Positions 50,581 to 61,902 of a stretch of 64,000 nucleotides of DNA are shown here, one piece after another. The stretch spans positions 186,001 through 250,000 of the forward strand of contig NZ_SPUW01000002.1 of assembly GCF_004959925.1 (NCBI RefSeq), in the 5' to 3' direction. Within the stretch, counting starts at the first letter, position 1; every line of letters begins with the position of its first letter. Origin of the DNA: Pseudooceanicola onchidii (lineage in GTDB: Bacteria; Pseudomonadota; Alphaproteobacteria; Rhodobacterales; Rhodobacteraceae). Made by a program: the position numbers and the translations under genes. Under the pieces are notes generated by a model. That model worked only from the letters and a program-made list of their open reading frames with translations. It was not told where the DNA came from and searched no databases.

Positions 50581-50590
50581 GGGAGGCCCT

Positions 50591-51037
50591 ATGACTGACC
50601 TGCTCGCGTCCCTCTATCCCTGGACCAAGTCCCTGCACATCATGTCCGTGATTGCATGGATGGCGGGGCTGTTCTATCTGCCCAGGCTTTTCGTACACCA
50701 CGTGGAACAAGCGGATAACGCGCAGATGCGCGAAACGTTCCAGATGATGGAAAAAAAGCTGCTGAAGCTGATCATGAACCCGGCCAGCATCGCGACCTGG
50801 GTCTTCGGGCTGATGCTGGTGTTCACGCCCGGTATCGTCGATTGGGGCATGGTCTGGCCCTGGACGAAGGCGGTGGCGGTGATCGCGATGACCTGGTTCC
50901 ATCATTGGCTTGGCAAGCGTCGGAAGGACCTTGAGGCCGGTACGAACAGCGTGACCGGCCGACAGTACCGGATGATGAACGAAGTGCCGACGCTGCTGAT
51001 GGTCGTGATCGTGCTGTCGGTGGTGGTGAAGTTCTGA
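50591..51037 (+). CDS. hemJ: Protoporphyrinogen IX oxidase HemJ
   Basis: A 148-residue inner-membrane protein with four to five helices and conserved His residues ([25 protein letters not shown] and [14 protein letters not shown]). HemJ oxidises protoporphyrinogen IX to protoporphyrin IX in most alphaproteobacteria. GGGAGG precedes the ATG. It is the first gene to the right of the proposed origin. Confidence 0.95.
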   Translation: MTDLLASLYPWTKSLHIMSVIAWMAGLFYLPRLFVHHVEQADNAQMRETFQMMEKKLLKLIMNPASIATWVFGLMLVFTPGIVDWGMVWPWTKAVAVIAMTWFHHWLGKRRKDLEAGTNSVTGRQYRMMNEVPTLLMVVIVLSVVVKF

Positions 51038-51155
51038 AGCGTTGACTTTGGGGCCGCCGGTCCCTAATTACCGCGACCAAGCCGCCCGTCCGGGTGGAGC
51101 GATTCCCCATTCTGACCAGACTGCGTGCCCCTTGGGCCGGTCGCCGGAGTTTTCC

Positions 51156-52427
<1,272 letters not shown>

Positions 52428-52451
52428 ACCGGCGCCTCGGGAGGGGCGGGA

Positions 52452-53735
52452 ATGGACACGATCTTTGCATTGGCGACGGCGCCCGGAAAAGCGGGCGTCG
52501 CTATCGTGCGTTTGTCGGGACCCTCTGCCTGGACAGCGATCGAGGACCTATGCGGGTCGGTGCCGCCGCTTCGGGTCGCATCCTTGCGTCAGGTTCGGGG
52601 ATCGGGCGGAGTGCTGGACGAGGCGCTTGTCCTGGTGTTCGACGCGGGCGCAAGTTTTACCGGAGAGCAGGTCGCGGAATTGCAGCTGCATGGATCCACC
52701 GCCGTGGTGGCGGCTGTCTTGACCGAGCTGTCGGGGTTGGCTGGCCTGCGGCAAGCGGAAGCGGGGGAATTCACCCGGCGCGCGCTGGAGAATGGGCGCC
52801 TGGATCTGGCCCAAGTCGAAGGCCTGGCGGATCTTATTGATGCCGAGACGGAAGCACAGCGGCGGCAAGCGCAGCGTGTCTTGGCGGGTGAGCTTGGCGC
52901 GAAGGCGGCTGGGTGGCGGAAGGATCTGATCCGGGCCGCAGCCTTGCTTGAGGCCACGATCGATTTTGCCGATGAAGATGTGCCGGTGGATGTGACGCCA
53001 GAGGTTCGTGATCTTCTGTCAGGTGTATCGGCGAGCCTGGCGGCTGAGGTTGCGGGTGTGGGAATCGCGGAACGTGTTCGGACGGGGTTCGAGGTTGCGA
53101 TTGTCGGAGCGCCGAATGTCGGGAAGTCGACGTTGTTGAACGCGCTGGCAGGGCGCGAGGCGGCGATCACGTCGGATATCGCCGGGACGACGCGGGACGT
53201 GATCGAGGTTCGCATGGACCTAGGAGGGTTGCCGGTAACCGTGCTGGATACCGCCGGAGTTCGGGATACCCTTGATCCCGTGGAGGCGATTGGTGTTCAG
53301 CGTGCTAAGGATCGTGCGCTGTCTGCCGATCTGCGGATCTTCTTGGTTGAGGAGGGGGACGCGCCGCCGTTCGACTGGTTGGAGGGAGATCTTGTCGTGG
53401 TCTCGAAATCTGATGTCGTCGGTTCTGGGGACGGACGGATTTCGTCGAGAACCGGGGAAGGCTTGGATTGGCTGGTTGGGTCGGTTCGAACTCGGCTGGA
53501 AGGTTTGGCGGCCGGGTCCGGTGTGGCGACGCGTCATAGGCACAGGCTGGCGATGGAGCGTTCCCTGGAGCGTTTGGCTGTTGCTGTTGATCTGGTAGAA
53601 CGTGGGTCAGATGGCGTTGAACTGGCGGCGGAGGAGATTCGTTCTGCCGTGCGCGCTTTGGAATCTTTGATCGGTTTGGTGGATGTCGAATCCCTGTTGG
53701 ACGACATCTTTTCAAGTTTCTGCATAGGAAAGTGA
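52452..53735 (+). CDS. mnmE: tRNA modification GTPase MnmE
   Basis: A 427-residue GTPase that, with MnmG, adds the aminomethyl-type group to U34 of several tRNAs. Seen: N-terminal [22 protein letters not shown] (tetrahydrofolate-binding), G1 [12 protein letters not shown]3/G4 region DTAGVR and SKSD, and the C-terminal zinc/FeS-type Cys motif CIGK. MnmG follows after 3 nt. Synonymous positions in the second half are noticeably less GC-rich than in surrounding genes. Confidence 0.97.
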   Translation: MDTIFALATAPGKAGVAIVRLSGPSAWTAIEDLCGSVPPLRVASLRQVRGSGGVLDEALVLVFDAGASFTGEQVAELQLHGSTAVVAAVLTELSGLAGLRQAEAGEFTRRALENGRLDLAQVEGLADLIDAETEAQRRQAQRVLAGELGAKAAGWRKDLIRAAALLEATIDFADEDVPVDVTPEVRDLLSGVSASLAAEVAGVGIAERVRTGFEVAIVGAPNVGKSTLLNALAGREAAITSDIAGTTRDVIEVRMDLGGLPVTVLDTAGVRDTLDPVEAIGVQRAKDRALSADLRIFLVEEGDAPPFDWLEGDLVVVSKSDVVGSGDGRISSRTGEGLDWLVGSVRTRLEGLAAGSGVATRHRHRLAMERSLERLAVAVDLVERGSDGVELAAEEIRSAVRALESLIGLVDVESLLDDIFSSFCIGK

Positions 53736-53738
53736 GAG

Positions 53739-55625
53739 GTGTTTCACGTGAAACATTCTGACGTCGATGTGGTGGTAATCGGGGGCGGGCACGCGGGATG
53801 CGAGGCGGCGGCAGCGTCCGCGCGCCTTGGCGCGCGGACGATTTTGGTTACGCTGAAGCGTGACGGGATTGGCGTGATGTCGTGCAATCCAGCCATCGGA
53901 GGACTTGGTAAAGGGCACCTTGTACGTGAGATAGATGCCTTGGATGGCGTGATGGGTCGCATTGCAGATCTTGCCGGGATCCAATTCCGCCTGCTGAACC
54001 GGCGCAAAGGGCCCGCAGTACAGGGGCCGCGTGCGCAAGCGGACAGAAAGATCTATCGCACCGAGATGCTTGCGGAACTTGAGGCGACACCCAACCTGCA
54101 AATCGTTGAGGGTGAGGTGGTCGATTTCCGTATGGACGGTGTTCGTGTGAGCGGCGTCGTGTTGGCGGATGGCGCGGCTATTGACGCGGGATCGGTTGTC
54201 TTGACGACCGGAACGTTCTTGCGTGGCGTAATCCATATAGGCGATCAAACGAAACCCGGCGGGCGCATGGGTGACAAACCCTCGGTCCGTCTGGCTGAGC
54301 GCATGGATAGTTTCGGGCTGAGAATGGGTCGGTTGAAAACCGGTACGCCGCCGCGGCTTGATGGACGCACGATCGACTGGTCGGTTTTGGAGCAACAGCC
54401 AGGGGACGCGGAGCCGGTGCTGTTTTCGTTCCTGTCCAAAACGGTTAGCGCCAAGCAGATCGCTTGCGGGATCACATATACCAACGAACGCACGCACGAG
54501 ATCATCCGGGAAAATCTTGGACGGTCCGCGATGTATAGCGGCAATATTGAGGGGGTGGGTCCGAGGTATTGCCCGTCTATCGAAGACAAGGTCGTGCGTT
54601 TCGCTGAAAAAACCTCGCACCAGATCTTCCTTGAGCCCGAGGGGGTGGATGATCACACGGTGTACCCCAACGGGATCTCAACCTCGCTTCCCGTTGATGT
54701 CCAGGAAGACTACGTGCATTCAGTTCGCGGATTGGAGAATTCGGTTATCCTTCAGCCTGGCTATGCGATTGAATATGACTACGTTGATCCTCGATCATTG
54801 AACCTGCAATTGGGTGTGAAATCCGTGCCCGGGCTGTTTCTGGCTGGGCAGATCAACGGAACCACTGGGTACGAAGAAGCTGCAGCGCAGGGGATGGTTG
54901 CCGGGCTGAACGCCGCGAAGTCGGCCATGGATCAGGATCCGGTCGAGTTCGGTCGTACGGACAGCTATATCGGCGTTATGGTCGACGATCTAACCTCTCG
55001 CGGTGTGACGGAACCTTACCGGATGTTCACATCCCGAGCGGAGTTTCGTTTGTCGTTGCGTGCGGATAATGCCGATCAACGGTTGACGCCCCTTGGTATG
55101 GAGATTGGCTGTATTCGCCCTGCGCGGCAGGCTGAGTTTCAAGCGAAGATGGAACAGTTGGGGTTTGGCAAGGACGTTCTGACTGCCAAGGCCTATACGC
55201 CGCAAGAACTCTCGGTCGCTGGCATCAAGGCCAGTAACGACGGTTCCAAGCGGACTCTGTTCGATGTTTTGTCATTTCCTGATGTGACAATGGCGGAAGT
55301 TCAGGCTTTGGAACCGGAAGTTTCCGCTCTGGCGCCTGAAATTCGTCAGCAGCTTGCAACCGATGCGCTGTATGCGAAATATATTGAGCGCCAGTTGCGG
55401 GACGTCGATGCGTTGAAGAAGGATGAACACGAAGCCATCCCTGACGATTTTGATTTCAATGCGCTGGTGGGTTTGTCGAATGAACTGAAAGCCAAGCTTG
55501 TTCAGTTCCGGCCGACGAACTTGGCTCAGGCTGGTCGCGTCGAAGGGATGACTCCGGCGGCGTTGACGTTGATCCTTGCTCGCATTCGAAAGGCCAAAAC
55601 GGATGCCAGAAGGCTGCAAGCTTGA
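53739..55625 (+). CDS. mnmG: tRNA uridine-5-carboxymethylaminomethyl modification enzyme MnmG
   Basis: A 628-residue FAD enzyme partner of MnmE. Seen: [21 protein letters not shown] (FAD Rossmann), [22 protein letters not shown], and the C-terminal domain ending [11 protein letters not shown]. The start is GTG at 53739, and codons 1-6 (MFHVKH) are encoded by an exact parS sequence overlapping the start. A GAGAGG lies just upstream. GC content at third positions is lower than in most genes of the window. Confidence 0.97.
   Translation: MFHVKHSDVDVVVIGGGHAGCEAAAASARLGARTILVTLKRDGIGVMSCNPAIGGLGKGHLVREIDALDGVMGRIADLAGIQFRLLNRRKGPAVQGPRAQADRKIYRTEMLAELEATPNLQIVEGEVVDFRMDGVRVSGVVLADGAAIDAGSVVLTTGTFLRGVIHIGDQTKPGGRMGDKPSVRLAERMDSFGLRMGRLKTGTPPRLDGRTIDWSVLEQQPGDAEPVLFSFLSKTVSAKQIACGITYTNERTHEIIRENLGRSAMYSGNIEGVGPRYCPSIEDKVVRFAEKTSHQIFLEPEGVDDHTVYPNGISTSLPVDVQEDYVHSVRGLENSVILQPGYAIEYDYVDPRSLNLQLGVKSVPGLFLAGQINGTTGYEEAAAQGMVAGLNAAKSAMDQDPVEFGRTDSYIGVMVDDLTSRGVTEPYRMFTSRAEFRLSLRADNADQRLTPLGMEIGCIRPARQAEFQAKMEQLGFGKDVLTAKAYTPQELSVAGIKASNDGSKRTLFDVLSFPDVTMAEVQALEPEVSALAPEIRQQLATDALYAKYIERQLRDVDALKKDEHEAIPDDFDFNALVGLSNELKAKLVQFRPTNLAQAGRVEGMTPAALTLILARIRKAKTDARRLQA
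53740..53755. promoter_or_regulatory. parS: parS centromere site 1
   Basis: TGTTTCACGTGAAACA matches the bacterial parS consensus at all 16 positions. It coincides with the mnmG start (encoding FHVKH) about 2.5 kb before parA. Confidence 0.95.
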
Positions 55626-56227
55626 TGGACATCTCGAGTGTTTCACGTGAAACAAATGATCGGCTGAAGACCTATCTGACGCTGCTTGAAAAGTGGTCGC
55701 CAAAGATAAATCTTGTTTCTGCGGCCACCCTTGCGTCCGCATGGGATCGTCATTTCGTCGATTCCGCACAGCTGGTCAGCTTGGCTGAGGTCAAAGACGC
55801 GCATTGGCTCGACATCGGCAGCGGAGGCGGCTTTCCCGGCATGGTGGTCGCCATCATCCTGGCCGAGAACGATCCTTCATCGCACGTGTCTTTGTTGGAA
55901 TCCGACCAGAGGAAATGCGTGTTTCTGCGGACCGTTGCCCGAGAGGTCGGCATAAAGGTCGACGTGATCAATGCGCGGATCGAAAGCGCGCCTCCGATCG
56001 GCGCGGATATCATCAGCGCGCGGGCTCTCTCATCGCTCTCGACCCTTCTAGGATTTGCGCAGCGTCATGGAAAAAACACGACGACGCTTCTTTTTCCGAA
56101 GGGGCGAAGCTGGAAAACCGAAATTGAGGATGCGCAGCGTGAATGGCGCTTCACTCACTCCGTTCATCCAAGTAACACCGATGCAGAGGCCGTCATACTG
56201 AGAATCGAGGAAATCGAGCATGTCTGA
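55625..56227 (+). CDS. rsmG: 16S rRNA (guanine527-N7)-methyltransferase RsmG
   Basis: A 200-residue SAM-dependent methyltransferase. Seen: LEKWSPKINLVSAATLASAWDRHFVDSAQL and SAM-binding WLDIGSGGGFPGMVVAI. The ATG at 55625 overlaps the mnmG stop by one base; a TTG at 55622 is a lesser alternative. Codons 6-10 (VSRET) are encoded by the second parS site. Confidence 0.96.
   Translation: MDISSVSRETNDRLKTYLTLLEKWSPKINLVSAATLASAWDRHFVDSAQLVSLAEVKDAHWLDIGSGGGFPGMVVAIILAENDPSSHVSLLESDQRKCVFLRTVAREVGIKVDVINARIESAPPIGADIISARALSSLSTLLGFAQRHGKNTTTLLFPKGRSWKTEIEDAQREWRFTHSVHPSNTDAEAVILRIEEIEHV
55639..55654. promoter_or_regulatory. parS: parS centromere site 2
   Basis: A second exact TGTTTCACGTGAAACA, inside the rsmG coding region 14 bp after its ATG, about 570 bp before parA. 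The site keeps its sequence although it encodes a different peptide frame (SVSRETN) than site 1. Confidence 0.95.
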
Positions 56228-57029
56228 TCTGTTGACCGTCCATGGTCCCAAGATTGTCGCGATCGCAAACCAGAAAGGTGGGGTGGGGAAGACCACGACG
56301 ACCATTAATCTTGCTGCGGCGCTGGCTGAAATGGGCCACAACGTTCTCATCATCGATCTTGATCCGCAGGGCAACGCGTCGACCGGACTGGGTATTGAAA
56401 CGGACGCCCGGGAAAACACGACATACGAATTGTTGCTGGACGACGCGGCATTGGAAGACGTGATCCTAAAGACCGAGGTTGAAGGCCTTTCGATCGTCCC
56501 GTCGACCGTCGATCTCAGTTCGGCCGACATCGAACTGATCGCCAATGAAAAGCGCAGCTTTCTTCTGCGCGACGCACTCCGCCAGCCCGCGATGGAGCGC
56601 TACGAGTTCGACTACGTCCTGATCGATTGTCCGCCCTCGCTCAACCTTCTGACTGTCAACGCCATGGTTGCGGCGCATTCCGTCCTCGTGCCGCTGCAAA
56701 GCGAATTCTTTGCGCTCGAGGGTCTTTCGCAGCTCATGCTGTCGATCCGGGAAATCCGCCAGTCGGCGAATTCCAAGCTCAGGATCGAAGGTGTGGTTCT
56801 GACGATGTACGACGCACGCAACAACCTGTCCCAACAGGTCGAGGCCGACGCGCGCGACAACCTCGGGGACATCGTTTTCACGACGAAGATCCCGCGCAAT
56901 GTTCGCGTTAGTGAGGCGCCCTCCTACGCGATGCCGGTTCTCACGTTCGATACCACGTCCAAGGGCGCACAGGCTTACCGGGCCCTGGCCCAGGAATTCA
57001 TCAAGAAAAACGAAGCTGCAGACGCGTAA
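56220..57029 (+). CDS. parA: Chromosome partitioning ATPase ParA
   Basis: A 269-residue deviant-Walker ATPase: KIVAIANQKGGVGKTTTTINLAAAL, then DLDPQGNASTGLGI and DYVLIDCPPSLNLLTVNAM. It drives ParB-parS origin segregation. It overlaps rsmG by 8 nt (ATGTCTGA). AGGGGAGG-type site before parB indicates the two are translated together. Confidence 0.98.
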   Translation: MSDLLTVHGPKIVAIANQKGGVGKTTTTINLAAALAEMGHNVLIIDLDPQGNASTGLGIETDARENTTYELLLDDAALEDVILKTEVEGLSIVPSTVDLSSADIELIANEKRSFLLRDALRQPAMERYEFDYVLIDCPPSLNLLTVNAMVAAHSVLVPLQSEFFALEGLSQLMLSIREIRQSANSKLRIEGVVLTMYDARNNLSQQVEADARDNLGDIVFTTKIPRNVRVSEAPSYAMPVLTFDTTSKGAQAYRALAQEFIKKNEAADA

Positions 57030-57041
57030 GGGGAGGATCAG

Positions 57042-57929
57042 ATGAGCAACAAACCAAAGAACCGGGGTCTTGGGCGTGGCCTGTCCGCATTGATGGCGGA
57101 TGTATCAAATGACCAGGTTGAGACCAGCGAAGCATCCGCCCCGCGTCGTGCCGACACGATCGTTCCGATTGAACAGGTTCGGCCGAACCCCGATCAGCCG
57201 CGTCGCACGTTTACGGAAGATCAGCTGAACGAACTTGCGCAGTCGATAAAGGAAAAGGGGATTATCCAGCCCCTGATCGTGCGCCAGGTCGGAGGCGACT
57301 ATGAAATCGTCGCCGGGGAACGTCGGTGGCGGGCTGCGCAGATCGCCAAGCTGCACGAAGTGCCGGTCATCCTTCGGGACTACAATGACACCGAAGTGCT
57401 CGAAGTTGCGATTATCGAGAACATTCAGCGGGCCGATCTTAACCCGGTCGAAGAAGCGGCCGGGTATCGCCAGTTGATGGACAAGTTCGGTCACACGCAG
57501 GAAAAGCTGGCCGAGGCTTTGGGCAAAAGCCGCAGCTACATCGCCAACCTTTTGCGTCTGTTGAACTTGCCCGAAGACGTGCAGGAGATGTTGAAGGCGG
57601 GCAAACTGACCGCGGGCCACGCACGCGCCTTGATCACGGCTGAAAATCCGTCGACCCTTGCGGCACGCGTCGTTGCCGGAGGCTTGTCCGTACGAGAGAC
57701 GGAGCGGCTGGCCAACGAGACGAAGTCAGACCCGAAACCGGCGAAACCATCCACGCCGCGGGAAAAGGACGCGGACACGAAAGCGCTGGAAGGCGACCTG
57801 TCGGCGGCTTTGAAAATGAAGGTCACCCTGTCACATGAACCCGGCACCGAAAGCGGAACGATGACGATCCGGTACCTGTCGCTGGATCAGCTCGACACGC
57901 TGTGCCGCATGCTCAGCGGGGAGCATTAG
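57042..57929 (+). CDS. parB: Chromosome partitioning protein ParB
   Basis: A 295-residue parS-binding CTP switch: RGLGRGLSALMADV at the start (ParA-interacting), IVPIEQVRPNPDQPRRTF, CTP-binding GERRWRAAQIAKL, the helix-turn-helix TQEKLAEALGKSRSYIANLLRLL, and a C-terminal dimerisation domain. It lies 12 nt after parA behind GGGGAGG. Both parS sites it should bind are within 4 kb. Its 3' end overlaps convergent ybaN by 17 nt. Confidence 0.98.
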   Translation: MSNKPKNRGLGRGLSALMADVSNDQVETSEASAPRRADTIVPIEQVRPNPDQPRRTFTEDQLNELAQSIKEKGIIQPLIVRQVGGDYEIVAGERRWRAAQIAKLHEVPVILRDYNDTEVLEVAIIENIQRADLNPVEEAAGYRQLMDKFGHTQEKLAEALGKSRSYIANLLRLLNLPEDVQEMLKAGKLTAGHARALITAENPSTLAARVVAGGLSVRETERLANETKSDPKPAKPSTPREKDADTKALEGDLSAALKMKVTLSHEPGTESGTMTIRYLSLDQLDTLCRMLSGEH

Positions 57930-58272
57930 GGCGCGTCCATAGAAACGCCAGAACGCAACTCAGCGTCAGGGCCTGGATCGCGATCAACTGCCACCGAAGT
58001 CCCAGGGCCAGAGACAGGCCTAGGACGGCCAGGCAGCTGACCGTGGCCAGGCCCTTCGCACGTCTGGAAATCGCGCCATATTGTTGCCAATCACGAATTG
58101 GCCCGCCAAATCTGGGGTGATCCAACAACCAGTTGTGTAACCTCTCAGATGATCGGGCAAAGCAAAAGGTGGCCAGCAAAAGGAAGGGCACGGTCGGGAT
58201 CAGTGGCAGGACGACACCGATCAACCCGCACAGCAGGCTCACTCCTCCCAACCCGGCCCAGACAAACCGCAT
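57913..58272 (-). CDS. YbaN family (DUF454) membrane protein
   Basis: A 119-residue inner-membrane protein with GLGGVSLLCGLIGVVLPLIPTVPFLLLATFCFARSSERLHNWLLDHPRFGGPIRDW, the DUF454 signature, and two further helices at 73-110. The function of YbaN is unknown. It starts 3 nt after the hemW stop, in the rph-rdgB-hemW operon direction. Confidence 0.92.
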   Translation of the reverse strand: MRFVWAGLGGVSLLCGLIGVVLPLIPTVPFLLLATFCFARSSERLHNWLLDHPRFGGPIRDWQQYGAISRRAKGLATVSCLAVLGLSLALGLRWQLIAIQALTLSCVLAFLWTRPNAPR

Positions 58273-58275
58273 GGC

Positions 58276-59430
58276 TCACTCCAACAGCGTTGCGATGACA
58301 GAGTTCAGAACCAAACGGCCCCGATCCGTAACCCTCAGGATATTGGCCTCGACCTCGACCATTCCAAGATCCTGCAGCGACCCGATTGCCTGCGGTGACA
58401 CGGGGCGGCCAGCCAGGTCTTGATACCGCCGCATGTCGACACCATCGACCAGACGCAGCCCCATCAGCATGAATTCAGTGGCCTGGTCCTCGGTCGTCAG
58501 AACAGACCGTCCGGCGTCGCCGCTGCCTTGATCGACGGCGTCGAGCCATCCATTTGGCATCCGGATCGCCTCGGTCGCAAAACGTTTGCCATTCAGGGTC
58601 AGACGTCCATGCGCGCCGGGACCGATCCCGACATAATCGCCATACCGCCAATACAGTGTGTTGTGCCGTGATTCCGCGCCGGGGCGGGCATGATTGCTCA
58701 CTTCGTAGATGGGAAACCCGGCGTTGGTCGTGACCTCTTGCGTGATGTCGTACATCGCGGCGGCCGAATCCTCGTCCGGCAGGCCGCGTAGCTTGCCGAT
58801 ACGGTAGCGGTCGCCAAACGCGGTGCCGTCCTCGATCGTCAACTGGTACAGCGACAGGTGATCCACGGCGAGATCCAGGGCCCGGCCAAGTTCGGCGCGC
58901 CAATCCTCGGGCGTCTGATCCTGCCGTGCATAGATCAGATCAAAACTCACACGATCAAAGACTGACCGGGCAATATCGAAGGCGCGCAGGGCCTCATCCA
59001 CGGAATGGATCCGACCCAGCCGTTGAAGATCACGGTCATTCAGCGCCTGCACGCCCATGGACACACGAGACACACCGGCGCCGAAATAGTCTCTAAACCG
59101 ACCGGATTCAACGGAACCGGGGTTGGCTTCAAGCGTGACTTCCAGATCATTCGCCTGCGGCCAGCGCATCCGGATCCGATCCAGGATGGCTGCGACCGTG
59201 GCGGGATCCATCAGGCTGGGTGTGCCCCCGCCGAAGAAAATCGACCGGACCACGCGGCCCGGGGTTTCCGCGGCGTGACGGTCGATCTCGTTCAGGTAGG
59301 CGCGGCGCCAGCGGTCTTCGTCGATCTGTCGCGAGACATGAGAGTTGAAGTCGCAGTAGGGGCACTTGGCCGCGCAGAAGGGCCAGTGGATATAGATGCC
59401 GAACCCGCCGGCTTCCCAATCCTCAGTCAA
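58276..59430 (-). CDS. hemW: Haem chaperone HemW (radical SAM)
   Basis: A 384-residue radical-SAM protein: Cys19, Cys23 and Cys26 in [15 protein letters not shown] bind the 4Fe-4S cluster, [10 protein letters not shown] follows, and no fourth HemN-type Cys is visible in that motif (CDFNSH, not CxF). HemW delivers haem rather than oxidising coproporphyrinogen. The start is TTG at 59430, 8 nt inside rdgB (TTGACTGA); no ATG exists between it and the first conserved residues. Confidence 0.94.
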   Translation of the reverse strand: MTEDWEAGGFGIYIHWPFCAAKCPYCDFNSHVSRQIDEDRWRRAYLNEIDRHAAETPGRVVRSIFFGGGTPSLMDPATVAAILDRIRMRWPQANDLEVTLEANPGSVESGRFRDYFGAGVSRVSMGVQALNDRDLQRLGRIHSVDEALRAFDIARSVFDRVSFDLIYARQDQTPEDWRAELGRALDLAVDHLSLYQLTIEDGTAFGDRYRIGKLRGLPDEDSAAAMYDITQEVTTNAGFPIYEVSNHARPGAESRHNTLYWRYGDYVGIGPGAHGRLTLNGKRFATEAIRMPNGWLDAVDQGSGDAGRSVLTTEDQATEFMLMGLRLVDGVDMRRYQDLAGRPVSPQAIGSLQDLGMVEVEANILRVTDRGRLVLNSVIATLLE

Positions 59431-60031
59431 AGCAGCCCGTCACGAGCTTGCGAAAGGCATCGGCGCGATGCGACATGTCATGCTTTTTCGCCGGATCCAT
59501 TTCGCCGAACGTTTCGGTCTCGCCATCGGGCAGGAACACGGGATCAAAGCCAAAGCCCTGATCGCCACGCATCGGCCAGACCACCTGACCGTCAACGCGG
59601 CCTTCAAAAACCTCGTCATGGCCATCGGGCCAGGCCAGGACCAGCGTGCAGTTGAACGCTGCAGTGCGCGGGGCAGGGGCGTTGCGCTCTTCCAGCAGGG
59701 TCCAGACCTTGGTCATCGCCATGGGAAAATCGCGGCCGTCTGGCGTTTCGGCCCAATCGGCGGTGTAGACGCCCGGCGCGCCGTCCAGTGCGTCGACCGT
59801 GATGCCGCTGTCATCGGACAGGGCGGGCAGGCCGGTCGCCCTGGCGGCATAATGCGCCTTGATCCTCGCATTGCCGACAAAGCTGTCTTCGGTTTCCTCG
59901 GGCTCGTCCAGACCATGATCGCCGGCCGAGGTCACGGAAATGCCGAAGGGGGCCAGAAGCTCCGCGATCTCGCGAAGCTTCCCCTTGTTGTGGCTGGCGA
60001 TGACCAGCTCGGTTCCGGTGAACTTACGCAC
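59423..60031 (-). CDS. rdgB: Non-canonical purine NTP pyrophosphatase (RdgB/HAM1)
   Basis: A 202-residue enzyme cleansing ITP, dITP and XTP. Seen: [41 protein letters not shown], and [34 protein letters not shown]. The start is GTG at 60031, inside the rph stop (GTGCGTAA); an in-frame ATG further up (60079) would run through rph. Confidence 0.96.
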   Translation of the reverse strand: MRKFTGTELVIASHNKGKLREIAELLAPFGISVTSAGDHGLDEPEETEDSFVGNARIKAHYAARATGLPALSDDSGITVDALDGAPGVYTADWAETPDGRDFPMAMTKVWTLLEERNAPAPRTAAFNCTLVLAWPDGHDEVFEGRVDGQVVWPMRGDQGFGFDPVFLPDGETETFGEMDPAKKHDMSHRADAFRKLVTGCFD

Positions 60032-60737
60032 AGGCGGCCTTCTGGATTTCGACCAGCTCGCCGACGCCCTTTTCGGCAAGGTTCATCAGCTCGTCCATCT
60101 GGGCCCGGGTAAAGGTCGCGCCCTCGGCGGACATTTGCACCTCGATCAGCTGTTTCGATCCGGTCATGATGAAATTGCCGTCGACGCCCGCATCGCTGTC
60201 CTCGGGATAATCGAGGTCAAGGACCGGCTGACCGGCGTAGATGCCGCAGGATACAGCCGCGACCGGATCGACCAGCGGATCAGAGACGATATCGCCGGCC
60301 TTCATCAGCTTGTTCACCGCAAGGCGCAGGGCAACCCAGCCGCCGGTGATCGACGCGCAGCGGGTGCCGCCATCGGCCTGGATCACGTCACAGTCGATCG
60401 AAATCTGGCGTTCGCCCATGGCGACGCGATCAACGCCCGCGCGCAGCGAGCGACCGATAAGCCTTTGAATTTCAACAGTTCTTCCGCCCTGTTTGCCGGC
60501 GGATGCCTCGCGCCGCATGCGGGACGAGGTCGACCGGGGCAGCATGCCGTATTCGGCCGTCACCCAACCCAGGCCCGAGCCCTTGATGAAGGGCGGCACG
60601 CGGTCTTCGATGGTCGCTGTGCAGATCACATGCGTGTCGCCGACCTTGATCAGGCATGACCCTTCTGCATGTTTCGTGATCCCGGTTTCGATTGAAACCG
60701 CGCGCATTTCGCTTAATTCTCGTCCTGATGGTCGCAT
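60024..60737 (-). CDS. rph: Ribonuclease PH
   Basis: A 237-residue phosphorolytic 3'-5' exoribonuclease trimming tRNA ends. Seen: [43 protein letters not shown] and [18 protein letters not shown] with the phosphate-binding residues. It diverges from hrcA with 91 bp between starts, and is coupled to rdgB. Confidence 0.97.
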   Translation of the reverse strand: MRPSGRELSEMRAVSIETGITKHAEGSCLIKVGDTHVICTATIEDRVPPFIKGSGLGWVTAEYGMLPRSTSSRMRREASAGKQGGRTVEIQRLIGRSLRAGVDRVAMGERQISIDCDVIQADGGTRCASITGGWVALRLAVNKLMKAGDIVSDPLVDPVAAVSCGIYAGQPVLDLDYPEDSDAGVDGNFIMTGSKQLIEVQMSAEGATFTRAQMDELMNLAEKGVGELVEIQKAACA

Positions 60738-60828
60738 GGGGCAAACTCCTTATCGACTTCGGGATAGTCCCGGGGCGACAGATAAGGCAACCCCGGACTG
60801 AAACCACGCGAAACTGTCTGATCTCTGG

Positions 60829-61893
60829 ATGAACGACACGACCAAAATTCTCGAAGACCTGAACGACCGCTCGCGCGAGGTGTTTCGTCGCGTGGTCGAA
60901 GGTTACCTTGCCAGCGGCGAACCCGTGGGGTCGCGCACGCTGACGCGGCTGATGAACGAAAAGGTGTCGGCCGCGACGATCCGCAACGTGATGCAGGATC
61001 TTGAATTCCTCGGTCTGCTGGGATCACCGCATGTCAGCGCCGGACGGATCCCGACGCAGCAGGGGCTGCGGATGTTCGTCGACGGGCTGCTCGAGGTCGG
61101 GGATCTTCAGACCACGGACCGTGCCATGATCGACGCCACCGTCGGGCCGAACGGTGGCGATGTCGGCGGGTTGCTTGACCGGATCGGATCGGCGCTATCG
61201 GGCGCGACGCAGGGCGCGTCGCTGGTTCTGGCGCCCAAGCACGAAGCGCCGATCAAGCATATCGAATTTGTCAGCCTTGGCCACGACCGGGCGCTGGTCG
61301 TCCTGGTCTTTGCCGACGGTCACGTCGAAAACCGCATCTTCACGCCGCCGCCGGGCCAGACCCCCAGTTCGATGCGCGAGGCGGCGAATTTCCTGAACGC
61401 CATCATCGAAGGCCGCACGCTGAGCGAGCTGAGCCGCGTGATCGCGGAAGAAATCGCGCGGCGCAGGCAAGAGATCGACAGCCTTGCCCGTGACCTGATC
61501 GATTCGGGGTGGGCCGAATGGGACGATCAGGGCGCGCGTCACGAACGTCTGATCGTGCGCGGCCGGGCCAATCTGCTGGGCGATGACTCGGCCGAGGAAG
61601 ACCTGGACCGCATCCGCACACTCTTTGACGATCTGGAACGCAAACGCGACATTGCCGATTTTCTGGATCTGGCCGAAGGCGGCGAGGGTGTGCGCATTTT
61701 TATCGGCTCAGAGAACAAACTTTTTTCACTTTCGGGTTCCTCTCTGGTGGTCTCTCCCTATATGAACGCGGATCGTAAGATAATCGGTGCGGTCGGCGTG
61801 ATTGGGCCGACCCGGCTGAACTATGGGCGGATCGTTCCGATCGTGGACTACACCGCACAGCTGGTCGGCCGGATGATCGCGGACCGGACATAG
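60829..61893 (+). CDS. hrcA: Heat-inducible transcription repressor HrcA
   Basis: A 354-residue repressor: N-terminal winged helix (about 12-85; VVEGYLASGEPVGSRTL, MNEKVSAATIRNVMQDLE) and inserted dimerisation domain, ending YGRIVPIVDYTAQLVGRMI. It represses groESL/dnaK-type operons through CIRCE elements. It precedes grpE by 9 nt. I saw no CIRCE in the upstream 91 bp. Length is normal. Confidence 0.96.
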   Translation: MNDTTKILEDLNDRSREVFRRVVEGYLASGEPVGSRTLTRLMNEKVSAATIRNVMQDLEFLGLLGSPHVSAGRIPTQQGLRMFVDGLLEVGDLQTTDRAMIDATVGPNGGDVGGLLDRIGSALSGATQGASLVLAPKHEAPIKHIEFVSLGHDRALVVLVFADGHVENRIFTPPPGQTPSSMREAANFLNAIIEGRTLSELSRVIAEEIARRRQEIDSLARDLIDSGWAEWDDQGARHERLIVRGRANLLGDDSAEEDLDRIRTLFDDLERKRDIADFLDLAEGGEGVRIFIGSENKLFSLSGSSLVVSPYMNADRKIIGAVGVIGPTRLNYGRIVPIVDYTAQLVGRMIADRT

Positions 61894-61902
61894 AGGTGAG
61901 AC

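Larger units (their letters stand above)
50170..50590. other. oriC: Proposed chromosomal replication origin (oriC)
   Basis: A 420-bp gene-free gap between divergent maf and hemJ. It has one exact DnaA box, two one-mismatch boxes and at least five two-mismatch relatives (for example 50222-50230, 50367-50375, 50490-50498, 50502-50510), clustered mainly at 50468-50524, directly followed by an AT-rich tract. Genes point away from it on both sides, and parS sites and parAB are 3-7 kb away. Alphaproteobacterial origins lie in this neighbourhood (near a hem gene, not dnaA). Position rests on sequence inspection; no experimental or skew data are available here. Confidence 0.82.

Noticed and set aside
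58276-59430. Oxygen-independent coproporphyrinogen oxidase HemN
   Set aside because: The CxxxCxxC stretch ends CDFNSH and the protein is short (384 residues), the HemW pattern; the rdgB-rph neighbourhood is also that of hemW.
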